From the NCBI GenBank assembly GCA_910585735.1, contig CAJUEU010000027.1, positions 1 through 25,114 of the forward strand: a DNA stretch of 25,114 bases, in the 5' to 3' direction. This document shows, one piece after another, positions 7,971-15,048 of the stretch. Position numbers and translations under genes: made by a program. The notes beneath the pieces are model-generated. The model was not told the DNA's origin, searched no databases, and worked only from the letters and a program-made list of their open reading frames with translations. This DNA comes from an uncultured Oscillospiraceae bacterium (lineage in GTDB: Bacteria; Bacillota; Clostridia; Oscillospirales; Oscillospiraceae). The number at the start of each line of letters is the position of its first letter. The stretch's first letter is position 1.

Positions 7971-9962
7971 TCAGCCCTCCTGGGGCGGAGCCTGGGTCTC
8001 CTCCCCCACGGAAGGCAGCTCCCCCATGGTGGGCTCCACCGTAGGGTCGGGGGCGGGAAGCTCCGGCGTGGGCTCCGGGACGGGATCCGGCCCAGGGGCG
8101 GGAGTCGTGGGAGGCAGCAGGGGCGCGTCCCCGGTCCCCGTCTCCACCGGGGCCGTTGGCTCAGTGGGGGGCGGAGTCACGTCGGTACCCGGTTCAGGCG
8201 TCGCACCGGGCTCCGGGCTCACCCCGGGGGACGGCGTCGCATTGGGGTCGATGGGCTCAAAGACCTGTTTCCCGGTCTCAGGGTCAATGCCCCAGAGGGC
8301 GGCGTCGGCGGGATTGTACCACATCACCGCGTCCCGTCCCTTATACTTGGTACGGTAAAGGTAGACCTCCTGCAGAAGATTCCCTTCGGCGTCATACTGC
8401 CGGTTGTAGGAGTCCACCGAAATCGCGTTGTAGGCGGTGCGCTCCGGATCCTTCACCAGGGTTCCCTGGGGCACGTCCTCCTTGGGCTCATAGACCGTCT
8501 CGGCGTACTTGGTCACCACACGGTTGGTGGAATAGGGCTTCCAGTAGCTGCCGTCCAGGTTGGTCCCCATGATCTTTATGGTCAGATTGTATTTTTCATC
8601 CATCCCGGCCTCAACGCGGATGGGATACTCCGTGTTGTTTTTGAAACGGAAATCCAGCACTGTCCCGGCCACAGTGGCGTCCAGCCCGGCGGGCACGTAG
8701 GCGGGCTCATAGCCGTGGGGGTGACGTTCGGTCACCTCAAGGCCGGCCCGGAGGACGGCCACATAAAGAGTGGACGCAGTCTGGCAGACGCCGCCGCCCT
8801 CCATATCCACGGTTTTGCCGTTGAGATAGCCCGGCGCGGCCATAAAGCCCCGGTCGGTGGTAAAGGGACCGCAGTCATTGGCGTAGGAGAACTCGTCCCC
8901 GGGCATAAGCACGATCCCGTTGGCAAACTCAGCGGACAGGCGCACATTGGTCCGGCGGGATTTGTTGCCGTAGGCATAGGTGGTATTCTCTCCCAGCACG
9001 TCCCGGAAAAGAAGCTCGGTAAGGGCCTCTGTGCTCACCTCAGGGTAGGTCAAAAGCAGAGGGATCCGGCACACCGCCCCCTCCTCGCTCCCCGCCAGAC
9101 TCCGGCGGGCGCCCTCCACGTCCAGGTCCCGGCCCGTGACCGAGGGGACGATCTCCCCCGCCTCAAAGTCATAGTAGGCCTCGCTCACCTGGGCAAAGAT
9201 CTCCTCCCGGATGGCCTCCAGGTTGGGTTCGGCGGGGGGCATGGTGGTGACCTGGGTCTCCACCGGCTCCCCGCTTCCTCCGGGACCGTTGAGCATGCGG
9301 TCGGCCTCGGCCTCCAGAGCGGTGAGCAGCGCGGCCACATCCAGGCTCCGGCCTGTGCGGCCCTTGGTAAAGACGATCTCGGTGTCGGTGAGGGCGTAAG
9401 TGGTCTGGGCGTCGCTGTCACACCAATCCTCCATGGCATTGAGCACCGCCTCGGGCACGGTACCCAGAGTGACCGGGACCTTTTCCCCGCCGCCGCCCAG
9501 AAGGGCGGCGATCACTTGGCCGCCCCCCAGAAGGAAGCTGCCCGACTGCTTTTCCCGCAAACGCTCCACGGTCTCGGCGGTGTGGGTGGTAAACACCTCG
9601 CCGGGGACGGTATAGACCTGCCCCTCGCACACAAACTGCACCGCCATATCGGAGATCCGGGTCTGTACGCCTTCCTCCAGCTTTTGCTCCGCCTGGCTCC
9701 AGGTCACCCCGGACAGGTCCACGCCGCCGGCCCTTGTGTTGGGCAGGGCCCCATTTGCCATTTGGGCGAAGACGCAGAGGCCCAGGTATAGGACAGCCAA
9801 CAGGGCCGCGGAAGCAATGCCGGCCGTGGCCGCTTTTTTCTTGCTTTTATTTTTCGGCACCAGCCGCTTTCCCCCGGCGCTTTCCTTCCGCTCCGGGGCC
9901 GCGGGCTCCTGCCCCTGTATATCGGGTGTTTTCCCCATGGGATTCAAATTCTCCTGTTCCAT
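7971..9962 (-). CDS. VanW family protein with PG-binding-type repeats and a long Pro-rich tail
   Basis: The 663-residue envelope protein has a basic cytoplasmic N terminus (1-45), one TM helix (about 46-67) and a large extracytoplasmic part. Residues about 85-310 resemble two YoaR-type peptidoglycan-binding (PG_binding_4) modules, and 336-470 form the VanW domain, with FSYANDCGPFTTDRGF and the hallmark GGGVCQTASTLY. Residues 480-550 (ending VYLYRTKYKGRDAV) may be a G5-like domain, less certain. The last 90 residues are a Pro/Thr/Glu-rich tail likely to be extended in the wall. VanW was named from vanB-type vancomycin-resistance clusters, but most homologues, like this one, are not next to van genes. 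The role is unknown. The start at 9962 is preceded by AAGGTGAGG; the upstream GTG at 9971 overlaps it. DUF2461 follows by 28 bases. Confidence 0.9.
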   Translation of the reverse strand: MEQENLNPMGKTPDIQGQEPAAPERKESAGGKRLVPKNKSKKKAATAGIASAALLAVLYLGLCVFAQMANGALPNTRAGGVDLSGVTWSQAEQKLEEGVQTRISDMAVQFVCEGQVYTVPGEVFTTHTAETVERLREKQSGSFLLGGGQVIAALLGGGGEKVPVTLGTVPEAVLNAMEDWCDSDAQTTYALTDTEIVFTKGRTGRSLDVAALLTALEAEADRMLNGPGGSGEPVETQVTTMPPAEPNLEAIREEIFAQVSEAYYDFEAGEIVPSVTGRDLDVEGARRSLAGSEEGAVCRIPLLLTYPEVSTEALTELLFRDVLGENTTYAYGNKSRRTNVRLSAEFANGIVLMPGDEFSYANDCGPFTTDRGFMAAPGYLNGKTVDMEGGGVCQTASTLYVAVLRAGLEVTERHPHGYEPAYVPAGLDATVAGTVLDFRFKNNTEYPIRVEAGMDEKYNLTIKIMGTNLDGSYWKPYSTNRVVTKYAETVYEPKEDVPQGTLVKDPERTAYNAISVDSYNRQYDAEGNLLQEVYLYRTKYKGRDAVMWYNPADAALWGIDPETGKQVFEPIDPNATPSPGVSPEPGATPEPGTDVTPPPTEPTAPVETGTGDAPLLPPTTPAPGPDPVPEPTPELPAPDPTVEPTMGELPSVGEETQAPPQEG

Positions 9963-10021
9963 GATCCTCACCTTCTTCTCGTCGCTTCTATATATAGTTC
10001 CTTTGGTTGGAGTTTATCCCC

Positions 10022-10050
10022 ATTATATATTTTCAAACAGCAAAAATCAA
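10022..10050 (-). promoter_or_regulatory. Sigma-A-type promoter of the vanW-DUF2461 operon
   Basis: On the minus strand TTGATT (10045-10050) and a perfect TATAAT (10022-10027) are separated by exactly 17 bases, giving a leader of about 50 bases before the VanW start codon. Confidence 0.85.
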
Positions 10051-10066
10051 TAACAGAACGGTTACA
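10050..10066 (-). promoter_or_regulatory. WalR(YycF)-like direct-repeat box abutting the vanW -35
   Basis: Read on the minus strand the site is TGTAAC-N5-TGTTAT, an exact fit to the published WalR consensus TGTWAH-N5-TGTWAH. Its last base is the first base of the -35 hexamer, a position typical of activators of the OmpR class. The match and position are seen in the sequence; the identity of the regulator is inference. Confidence 0.5.
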
Positions 10067-10121
10067 ATATCAGCCAATTCTTAAACTCCTCTTAAACTCC
10101 CTGTCCTGCCGGAGTTTTTTC

Positions 10122-10150
10122 TTGCCTTTTTCTTTGAATCGTTGTATGAT
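10122..10150 (+). promoter_or_regulatory. Sigma-A-type promoter of the XpaC-family gene
   Basis: TTGCCT (10122-10127) and TATGAT (10145-10150) are separated by 17 bases, placing the start of transcription about 30-35 bases before the start codon at 10190. It is divergent from the vanW promoter, with about 70 bases between the two -35 boxes. Confidence 0.75.
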
Positions 10151-10189
10151 ATAGCATATGTGTCCATTCTTTCCGAAAGGAGGCCGCGT

Positions 10190-11416
10190 ATGGAGCCCAA
10201 TAAAAAAGACAGTATACCCGGCTGGGTCATCTTTCTCTCCTTTGTCACCGGCCTCTGGCCCTTTGGGATCGCCATGATGTTCATGAACTGGCTGGGCATT
10301 CCCGCCGAGCTGAAAAAGAGCTTCCAGCAGGGGGCGCAGCAGAGCCGCCAAAACCGTTACCGGCAAAGTCAGGCTCAGACCCCGCCCTTCGCCCAGGACG
10401 CTCCCATCTACACCGGCCAGGCAAGGCCCGGCGCTCAGCAGCAAGCCCAACAGCAGGCCTGGACTCAGGGGCAGGTCCCTCCCAAGACCGTCAAAAAGGC
10501 CGCGAAAAAGGCCCGGATCAAGGTCAAAAAGAAGGCCCGGGCCCTGGCGGCCGCTCTCACCACGGGCGGCGCCGGTTTGAGCTTTGTCATGCTCATCGCT
10601 CTGGTCGATGAATGGAGCTCCTATGGTTTCTCCTTTGTGGGAGACTGGTTCCCCCTGGTGGGCTTCCTCTGCGCCGGGCTTTACATGCTGGGCTCCGGGG
10701 TACGGCTGACCCGGAAGCAAAAGCGGCTGCGGCTTTACATGGGGGTCATCGGCACCCGGAATTCCGTATTTCTTTCCGACCTGGCCTCCGCCGCCGGGGT
10801 GAGCCAGAAAAAGGTCATTGACGACCTCCAGGACTTCCTGGCCGACGGCACCCTCCCCATGGGCTACATCGACCGGGCCTCAGGCCGGCTGGTCTTTACC
10901 GACCAGGGCTACGAGCACGTCCCCACCCCCACCCCCCAGCCCAAGGCAGAGGTTAAAAAGGACCCGGCCGACGAGAAGAAGGCCCAGGCCGAGCAGGAGG
11001 ACAAGGACAACGACATCCTCCGGCAGATCAAGCAGGTCAACGACGCCATTCCTGACCCGGAGATGACCCGGAAGATCGACCGCATTGGGGAGATCACAGG
11101 CAAGATCCTGGACTACCAGCGGCGCAACCCGGGCAAATCGGGAGAGCTGCGGCAATTTCTGAATTACTACCTTCCCACCACCCTGAAGATCCTCCAGGCT
11201 TACGCCCAGTTGGAGGCTCAGGGGGTAGAGGGGGAAAACATCTCGGCCGCCAAGGAGCGCATTGAGGGCATGATGGACAAGGTGGTGGAGGGCTTCGAGA
11301 AGCAGCTGGACCAGCTTTTCAAGGCCGACGCCATGGACATTGCCACCGATGTGGAGGTCCTGGAGCGGATGCTGGACAAGGACGGACTGGGGTCCGGGAT
11401 GACAATGGGTGGATAA
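10190..11416 (+). CDS. XpaC-family (5-bromo-4-chloroindolyl phosphate hydrolysis) membrane protein
   Basis: The 408-residue protein resembles the XpaC family, named from phenotype in Bacillus; true hydrolase activity has not been established for the family. It has a hydrophobic segment (about 11-34), a Gln/Arg-rich then Lys-rich basic linker (about 42-118), two further hydrophobic segments (about 122-139 and 152-170), a small helix-turn-helix-like region (about 178-236, with FLSDLASAAGVSQKKVIDDL), a charged linker (about 245-275) and a coiled-coil C-terminal domain with the family block FLNYYLPTTLKILQAYAQLE. The start at 10190 follows AAAGGAGG with 6-base spacing; the longer frame to 10142 would overlap the -10 box. 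It is single-gene, between its own promoter and terminator. In many Firmicutes xpaC neighbours telA (toxic anion resistance), which is absent within this window. Confidence 0.75.
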   Translation: MEPNKKDSIPGWVIFLSFVTGLWPFGIAMMFMNWLGIPAELKKSFQQGAQQSRQNRYRQSQAQTPPFAQDAPIYTGQARPGAQQQAQQQAWTQGQVPPKTVKKAAKKARIKVKKKARALAAALTTGGAGLSFVMLIALVDEWSSYGFSFVGDWFPLVGFLCAGLYMLGSGVRLTRKQKRLRLYMGVIGTRNSVFLSDLASAAGVSQKKVIDDLQDFLADGTLPMGYIDRASGRLVFTDQGYEHVPTPTPQPKAEVKKDPADEKKAQAEQEDKDNDILRQIKQVNDAIPDPEMTRKIDRIGEITGKILDYQRRNPGKSGELRQFLNYYLPTTLKILQAYAQLEAQGVEGENISAAKERIEGMMDKVVEGFEKQLDQLFKADAMDIATDVEVLERMLDKDGLGSGMTMGG

Positions 11417-11447
11417 TGGCCAATGGGACAATGAAAAATGAATAAGT

Positions 11448-11487
11448 AGAAGACCTTTCCGGTCCCCCGGAAAGGTCTTCTTGTTTT
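11448..11487 (+). terminator. Intrinsic terminator of the XpaC-family gene
   Basis: A 15-bp perfect stem (11448-11462 with 11467-11481, loop TCCC) is followed by TGTTTT. It is 32 bases past the stop codon. Confidence 0.93.
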
Positions 11488-11500
11488 CGGTTTGGCATTT

Positions 11501-11834
11501 GTAGGGGCGCACAGTGTGCGCCCGGCCCTGACCTTTATTTTACTTTTTTGGCTGCCCGCCCGGGGCCCTTCGTAGGACCCGATGACCTCATCGGGCCGTA
11601 TGGTTTTTGCCCAAGGGCAAGGGCTGAAGACAAGGGGGACTACTTTGATGTCAAAGTAGCCCCCCTTTGACCCCCCGAAACCACCAAGGGGAGGGCGTTT
11701 CGATTCGCCCTCCCCTTGGAACCCCTCCCCCAGCGACCAAAGGAGGGGGCCTGCGGGCCCCCTCTCTTTGGAAACCTCCTCAGGCTGTTCTATCGACTGG
11801 TCAGCAGCCTGCGCACCGCACTTCGTAGCGGTGC
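11501..11834. repeat. Gene-free stretch containing seven successive inverted repeats
   Basis: The 440-bp gap between two convergent genes holds no credible coding frame but a row of palindromes: 11505-11513/11515-11523 (GGGCGCACA, 1-nt centre), 11578-11585/11588-11595 (CCCGATGA), 11607-11612/11615-11620 (TTGCCC), 11640-11648/11651-11659 (CTACTTTGA, extended by G5/C5), 11684-11697/11706-11719 (14 bp perfect), 11737-11771 (CCAAAG ... CTTTGG enclosing GGGGGCC/GGCCCCC), and 11813-11819/11828-11834 (GCACCGC). The GTAGGGGCGCAC start resembles short dispersed intergenic repeats that I recall from Oscillospiraceae genomes, but I cannot verify copy number. It may be a mosaic of such elements, a remnant of a mobile element, or a structured RNA. 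The last palindrome is 24 bases past the permease stop and could act as its T-less terminator. Confidence 0.65.
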
Positions 11835-11857
11835 TCCGGGCACGGAGGGAACGGGAA

Positions 11858-12520
11858 TCACAGCTCCTTTTTCCGATAGATCCCCACCGAGATGCGGTAG
11901 GAGAGCCAGAAGAGAAGCAGGGCGATCGCTGCAGGGGCCAGCACCAGCACGGCGGGGGGCAGATTGGTGAGAATCCCGCCCAGAGCGGAGGGGTCCAACC
12001 CGCCCTTCTCGCTCAGCCAGCTCAGCAGGGCCATGCCGCCGAAGAAGGTCACAAAGATGATCATACCGATGACCCGGCTCTTCTCCGAGCCGAACTTGTA
12101 GATCACCGGCAGGATCACACCGTCCAGCAGAAGCCCCACCAGGCAGACCGCGGCGGTCACTGCCAGGGGCTCCCACCAGACGTCCACCTGGGCCTTGCCG
12201 AACACGGTCACCCCCAGGCTGACCAGAGCGGCGATGACACCGCCCGCCCCCAGGAGAATGAAAGCAAAAAGGTACCGGGCGGTGACCACGCCCTTCCGGC
12301 CCACCGGGGTGGCGGCGGCAAATTTGTCCCACCGGGCCTGCTCGTCGTAGGCGAAGGCCGACATGGGCCCCATGGCCCCCAGCATCACCGCGAAGCCCGA
12401 GGTGATGGAGTAGGGGAAAGTCCCGGTAAAGGCCAGAAAGCTGTAAATCAGCATAAGAAACAAATAGTAGCTCAAGGTTTTTTTCATCACCAGAAAATCT
12501 TTCAGAATGAGGCCGGTCAT
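11858..12520 (-). CDS. ABC-2 type transporter permease (ABC2_membrane_5-like)
   Basis: The 220-residue membrane protein has about six hydrophobic segments and the typical motif after TM2, YDEQARWDKFAAATPVGRKGVVTARYL region (residues 58-84), of small ABC-2 permeases partnered with YtrB/BcrA-like ATPases. Its start codon overlaps the ATPase stop in an ATGA (12517-12520), so translation is coupled and the two proteins should assemble into one transporter. Substrates of such GntR-controlled exporters are often cell-wall-active peptides or antibiotics, but nothing in this sequence fixes the substrate. The permease is short, so it probably acts as a homodimer. No T-tailed terminator follows; a GCACCGC hairpin is 24 bases past the stop. 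Confidence 0.87.
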   Translation of the reverse strand: MTGLILKDFLVMKKTLSYYLFLMLIYSFLAFTGTFPYSITSGFAVMLGAMGPMSAFAYDEQARWDKFAAATPVGRKGVVTARYLFAFILLGAGGVIAALVSLGVTVFGKAQVDVWWEPLAVTAAVCLVGLLLDGVILPVIYKFGSEKSRVIGMIIFVTFFGGMALLSWLSEKGGLDPSALGGILTNLPPAVLVLAPAAIALLLFWLSYRISVGIYRKKEL

Positions 12521-13377
12521 TTCTGCTCCCCCTTTACCGTCAATACCATAATGTCGTCCAAACTCACCGGGTCCACCGTCAAGCCGGGATACCGCCGCTT
12601 CAGCTCGGAGCGGTCCTTGACCAGAGCCTCGCAGCCGAACTGGTTCTCCCGGACGCCCCCCAGCAGGGTTTTATCCACCTGGGCAAGCTGTTCCTTGGAA
12701 CAGAGCAGCTTGCCGTACCGCTCCAGCAGTTCGTCCTTCTCCCCCTGGAGAAGCACCTTCCCTTTATGAAGATAGACGATGGAGTCGGCCACTTTCTCCA
12801 GGTCGGTGGTGATGTGGCTGGACATGAGGATGGCGTGGTCCTCGTCCTTGATGAAGGCGAAAAACTCGTCCAAAATCTCGTCCCGCACCACCGGGTCCAG
12901 CCCCGAGGTGGGCTCATCCAGAATGAGCAGCCTGGGGTGGTGGGCCAGGGCGGCGGCGATGGCCAGCTTCATTCGCATACCCTTAGAAAACTCCTTCAAA
13001 AAAAGGTTCCGGGGCAAGTCGTAGCGCTTCAGAAGCTCCTGAAAAAGGTTTTTGTCCCACTTTTGATAGATCCGGGACAGGACATTCCCCACCATGTCGG
13101 CGGTGAGGGTGTCGTGAAAGCCGGTCTCGTCCAGCACCACCCCCACGTCCTCCTTCACCAGCCGCTCATCCTTGACGTTATCCTTCTCCAGAAGGGTGAT
13201 CTCTCCCCCGTCCCGGCGGATGAGATTCAGGATGCACTTGAGGGTGGTGGATTTACCCGCCCCGTTCTCTCCTATGAGTCCCACGATGGTGCCGCCCGGC
13301 ACCGTGAAGGATATGTCCTCCAGTGTAAAAAGCTGATATTTTTTTGTGAGGCCCTTCACCTCAATGGCATTTTTCAT
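12517..13377 (-). CDS. ABC transporter ATP-binding protein (YtrB/BcrA-like)
   Basis: The 286-residue ATPase has Walker A GENGAGKS (36-43), Walker B LLILDEP (150-156), the D-loop SGLDP and the switch histidine H188 in SSHIT. The signature motif reads FSKGM (130-134) rather than LSGGQ, as is common in this subfamily of exporter ATPases. A 75-residue C-terminal extension follows the core. It would power the permease encoded downstream by a 4-base overlap. The start at 13377 is chosen because GGAGG lies 8 bases upstream; an in-frame ATG at 13392 overlaps that site. The GntR gene stop is 1 base before this start, so all three genes are tightly coupled. Confidence 0.95.
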   Translation of the reverse strand: MKNAIEVKGLTKKYQLFTLEDISFTVPGGTIVGLIGENGAGKSTTLKCILNLIRRDGGEITLLEKDNVKDERLVKEDVGVVLDETGFHDTLTADMVGNVLSRIYQKWDKNLFQELLKRYDLPRNLFLKEFSKGMRMKLAIAAALAHHPRLLILDEPTSGLDPVVRDEILDEFFAFIKDEDHAILMSSHITTDLEKVADSIVYLHKGKVLLQGEKDELLERYGKLLCSKEQLAQVDKTLLGGVRENQFGCEALVKDRSELKRRYPGLTVDPVSLDDIMVLTVKGEQK

Positions 13378-13378
13378 G

Positions 13379-13753
13379 TTATTCTCCTCCATACAGGATG
13401 TGCAGCGTTTCGGTGAGCTCCTCCAGGGTCACGCCCCCGGTCCGGGCGGCGTTCACTGCCTGCTGAAGGTGCTCCTCGGCCTGGCGCAGGGCGCTCTCGT
13501 GTACCAGCTCCAGATTCCGAGGGGCCACAAAGCAGCCCTTGCCGGGAACCGTGGTGATGAAGCCCTCCCGCTCCAGCTCCTCATAGGCACGTTTGGTGGT
13601 GATGACGCTGATCCGCAGCTCTCTGGCCAGCAGCCGCATGGAGGGCAGAGCCTCCCCCTCCCGCAGCTCCCCCCGGAGGATCAGGCTCTTGACCTGCCGG
13701 GTGATCTGGTCATAGATCGGGGCGTCCCCCGTGTTGCGTATAATGATGTTCAT
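13379..13753 (-). CDS. GntR-family transcriptional regulator, YtrA subfamily
   Basis: The 124-residue regulator has an N-terminal winged helix-turn-helix (about 10-78), with APIYDQITRQVKSLI, the LPSMRLLARELRISVITTKRAYEELEREGFI recognition region and the GKGCFV wing, and then only a short helical C-terminal part (about 85-122), too small for a FadR or HutC effector domain. That layout is the YtrA subfamily, which typically represses the ABC transporter operon it heads. Here it is the first gene of the regulator-ATPase-permease operon and a palindrome overlaps the operon's own -10 box, so autorepression is likely. GGAGGG precedes the start at 13753 with good spacing; the longer frame to 13816 would run into the promoter. 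Confidence 0.93.
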   Translation of the reverse strand: MNIIIRNTGDAPIYDQITRQVKSLILRGELREGEALPSMRLLARELRISVITTKRAYEELEREGFITTVPGKGCFVAPRNLELVHESALRQAEEHLQQAVNAARTGGVTLEELTETLHILYGGE

Positions 13754-13779
13754 GTCATCCCTCCAGCTGTATCTATCGG

Positions 13780-13796
13780 ATATATACAGTATATAT
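13780..13796. promoter_or_regulatory. Operator palindrome overlapping the gntR -10 box
   Basis: ATATATAC-A-GTATATAT is a perfect 8-bp inverted repeat with a single central base, extended by outer TATC (13774-13777) and GATA (13797-13800). It covers the whole -10 hexamer. It is the probable binding site of the GntR dimer encoded 27 bases downstream. Confidence 0.7.
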
Positions 13797-13816
13797 GATA
13801 CACACATGGTTGTCAA
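13788..13816 (-). promoter_or_regulatory. Strong sigma-A promoter of the GntR-ABC operon
   Basis: On the minus strand a perfect TTGACA (13811-13816) is 17 bases from TATACT (13788-13793). It lies about 35 bases before the GntR start codon. Confidence 0.88.
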
Positions 13817-13858
13817 GAGGAGGAGAAGAAATTTTTTTGATTTCCGCTGTCCGAATGC

Positions 13859-13893
13859 AAAAAACCGCCCTGTCCAAATGGACAGGGCGGTTT
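13859..13893 (-). terminator. Intrinsic terminator of the rpsF-ssb-rpsR operon
   Basis: A 14-bp perfect stem (13862-13875 with 13880-13893, loop AAAT) is followed on the minus strand by a run of six T. It begins 13 bases past the rpsR stop codon. Confidence 0.95.
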
Positions 13894-13905
13894 GTGTCCC
13901 GGTTT

Positions 13906-14154
13906 TTAGTCGGTGACGTAGGGCAGCAGGGCGATCTGGCGGGCCCGCTTGACGGCCACGGTCAGCTCGCGCTGATGCATGGCGCAGGTGCCGGTGGTCC
14001 GGCGGGGCAGGATCTTGGACCGCTCGGACAGAAACTTCTTCAGCTTCCCGGCGTCCTTATAGTCGATGTGCTCCACCTTGTCGGCACAGAAGGTGCAGAC
14101 CTTGCGGCGCTTACGGCCGTGGGGACGCATCTCCTTTCCAGTTTCCATAGGCAT
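13906..14154 (-). CDS. rpsR: 30S ribosomal protein S18, zinc-binding form
   Basis: The 82-residue protein is S18 of the small ribosomal subunit, recognised by KVCTFC, the IDYKD segment, KFLSERSKILPRRTTGTC and the end QRELTVAVKRARQIALLPYV. It keeps a CxxC ... CxxH set (C20, C23, C57, H60), the zinc-binding form. S18 pairs with S6 on the platform of the 30S subunit, and S6 is encoded first in this operon. AGGAGG precedes the start at 14154 with about 9-base spacing; a second in-frame ATG at 14148 is possible. It is the last gene of rpsF-ssb-rpsR and ends at a strong terminator. Confidence 0.97.
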   Translation of the reverse strand: MPMETGKEMRPHGRKRRKVCTFCADKVEHIDYKDAGKLKKFLSERSKILPRRTTGTCAMHQRELTVAVKRARQIALLPYVTD

Positions 14155-14192
14155 AAGGGATGACCTCCTTATCAGTTAAAGTAATGCCCCTC

Positions 14193-14660
14193 TCAGAAGG
14201 GCAGGTCGCCGTCGTCGTCAGACAGCTCGGCAAACTGGTCCTCGTCCCCCATGGGGGGCTCATACCCCGGCGCAGGCCGGGAAGCGGGAGCGGCATAGGA
14301 GGAGGGGGAATAGCTTCCGCCGCCCTCCCCGTCCCGCCGGACGGAATCGCCAAAATAGATGTTCTCAGCCACCACCTCCGCGGCGGTGCGCTTGTTGCCG
14401 TCCCGGTCGGTATAGGGGCGGATCTGGAGCCGGCCCTCCACCACGGCCATACGGCCCTTGGCAAAGTAACGGCTGATGAACTCCGCAGTCTGGCGCCAAG
14501 CGACCACATTGATGAAGTCGGTCTCACGCTCGCCGGTCTGCTTGTTCTTAAAGTCCCGGTCCACAGCCAGCCGGACGGTCGCCACCGTCACACCGCCGGG
14601 TGTGGTCCGAAGCTCCGGGTCGGCCACCAGCCGGCCCATGATGGTGATGTGATTGAGCAT
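14193..14660 (-). CDS. ssb: Single-stranded DNA-binding protein
   Basis: The 155-residue protein has an N-terminal OB fold (about 1-110) with MLNHITIMGRLVADPELR, FINVVAWRQTAEFISRYFAKG and the VVEGRLQIRPYTDRDGNKR strand pair, then a flexible Gly/Ser/Pro/Tyr-rich linker and the conserved acidic tip DDDGDLPF. That tip recruits repair and replication proteins. The length is usual for a bacterial SSB. It sits in the standard order between rpsF (12 bases upstream) and rpsR (38 bases downstream). AAGGAGG is 8 bases before the start. Placing SSB between S6 and S18 is conserved across Firmicutes and links replication with ribosome synthesis. Confidence 0.98.
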   Translation of the reverse strand: MLNHITIMGRLVADPELRTTPGGVTVATVRLAVDRDFKNKQTGERETDFINVVAWRQTAEFISRYFAKGRMAVVEGRLQIRPYTDRDGNKRTAAEVVAENIYFGDSVRRDGEGGGSYSPSSYAAPASRPAPGYEPPMGDEDQFAELSDDDGDLPF

Positions 14661-14672
14661 GGCCCTTCCTCC

Positions 14673-14969
14673 TTACTCGTCCAGGCAGACAATGATGGAA
14701 CGCATGACGCCGTCGGTGATCCGGAAGATACGGTCCAGCTCAGCCGTGAAAGCGTTGCCGGCGGTAAAGGTCATCCGAACATAGTACCCGTCGTTCTGGT
14801 CCTGGATGGGATAGGCCAGACGACGCTTGCCCCACTCGTCGATCTCGATCTCGGTGGCGTGGGTCTCGGCCAGAGCCTTGAACTTCTCCACCAGAGCGGC
14901 GGTATCCTCCTCGTTCTTGCGGGGATCGATGATGTACACCGCCTCGTACTTCGCACTCAGTTTTGCCAT
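14673..14969 (-). CDS. rpsF: 30S ribosomal protein S6
   Basis: The 98-residue protein is S6, recognised by KYEAVYIIDPRKNEEDTAALVEKFK, the EIDEWGKRRLAYPIQDQNDGYYV core and the last strand RIFRITDGVMRSIIV. It forms a heterodimer with S18 in the 30S platform. The start at 14969 is set by AAGGAGG about 10 bases upstream; the open frame continues to 15020 without support. It is the first gene of the rpsF-ssb-rpsR operon, with a promoter at 15049-15076 and a leader of about 70 bases in which the S6:S18 complex often feeds back on its own synthesis. Confidence 0.97.
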   Translation of the reverse strand: MAKLSAKYEAVYIIDPRKNEEDTAALVEKFKALAETHATEIEIDEWGKRRLAYPIQDQNDGYYVRMTFTAGNAFTAELDRIFRITDGVMRSIIVCLDE

Positions 14970-15042
14970 TTTCTTGCACCTCCTTATGGTCTGTTGGCCC
15001 CCGGTCCTCGCCGGGAGCAAGGAGCTCTGTCAATAGACAGGC
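14970..15042 (-). promoter_or_regulatory. rpsF leader, candidate S6:S18 autoregulatory RNA
   Basis: The leader between the predicted transcription start and rpsF contains a hairpin on the minus strand, CCCGG-CGAGGA-CCGGG (plus bases 15000-15015), and an upstream CTGTC-TATT-GACAG hairpin. Known rpsF leaders of many bacteria bind S6:S18 through a hairpin and a bulged CCG. CCG-containing elements are present here, but I cannot confirm that the fold matches that family. Confidence 0.35.
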
Positions 15043-15048
15043 TATATT

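Noticed and set aside
7941..9791. A 616-residue plus-strand open frame opposite vanW
   Set aside because: It has shadow composition rich in Gly/His/Val, no signatures, and the VanW motifs on the other strand are unmistakable.
7971..9962. Reading the VanW gene as part of a vancomycin-resistance cluster
   Set aside because: No vanR/S, vanH, D-Ala-D-Lac ligase or vanX gene is in the window, and VanW proteins are common outside resistance clusters.
10081..10120. Repeated TTAAACTCC and a short AAACTCC/GGAGTTT hairpin read as a terminator
   Set aside because: No gene ends there on either strand; the stem is only 7 bp with a 10-nt loop, so it is left as background between two divergent promoters.
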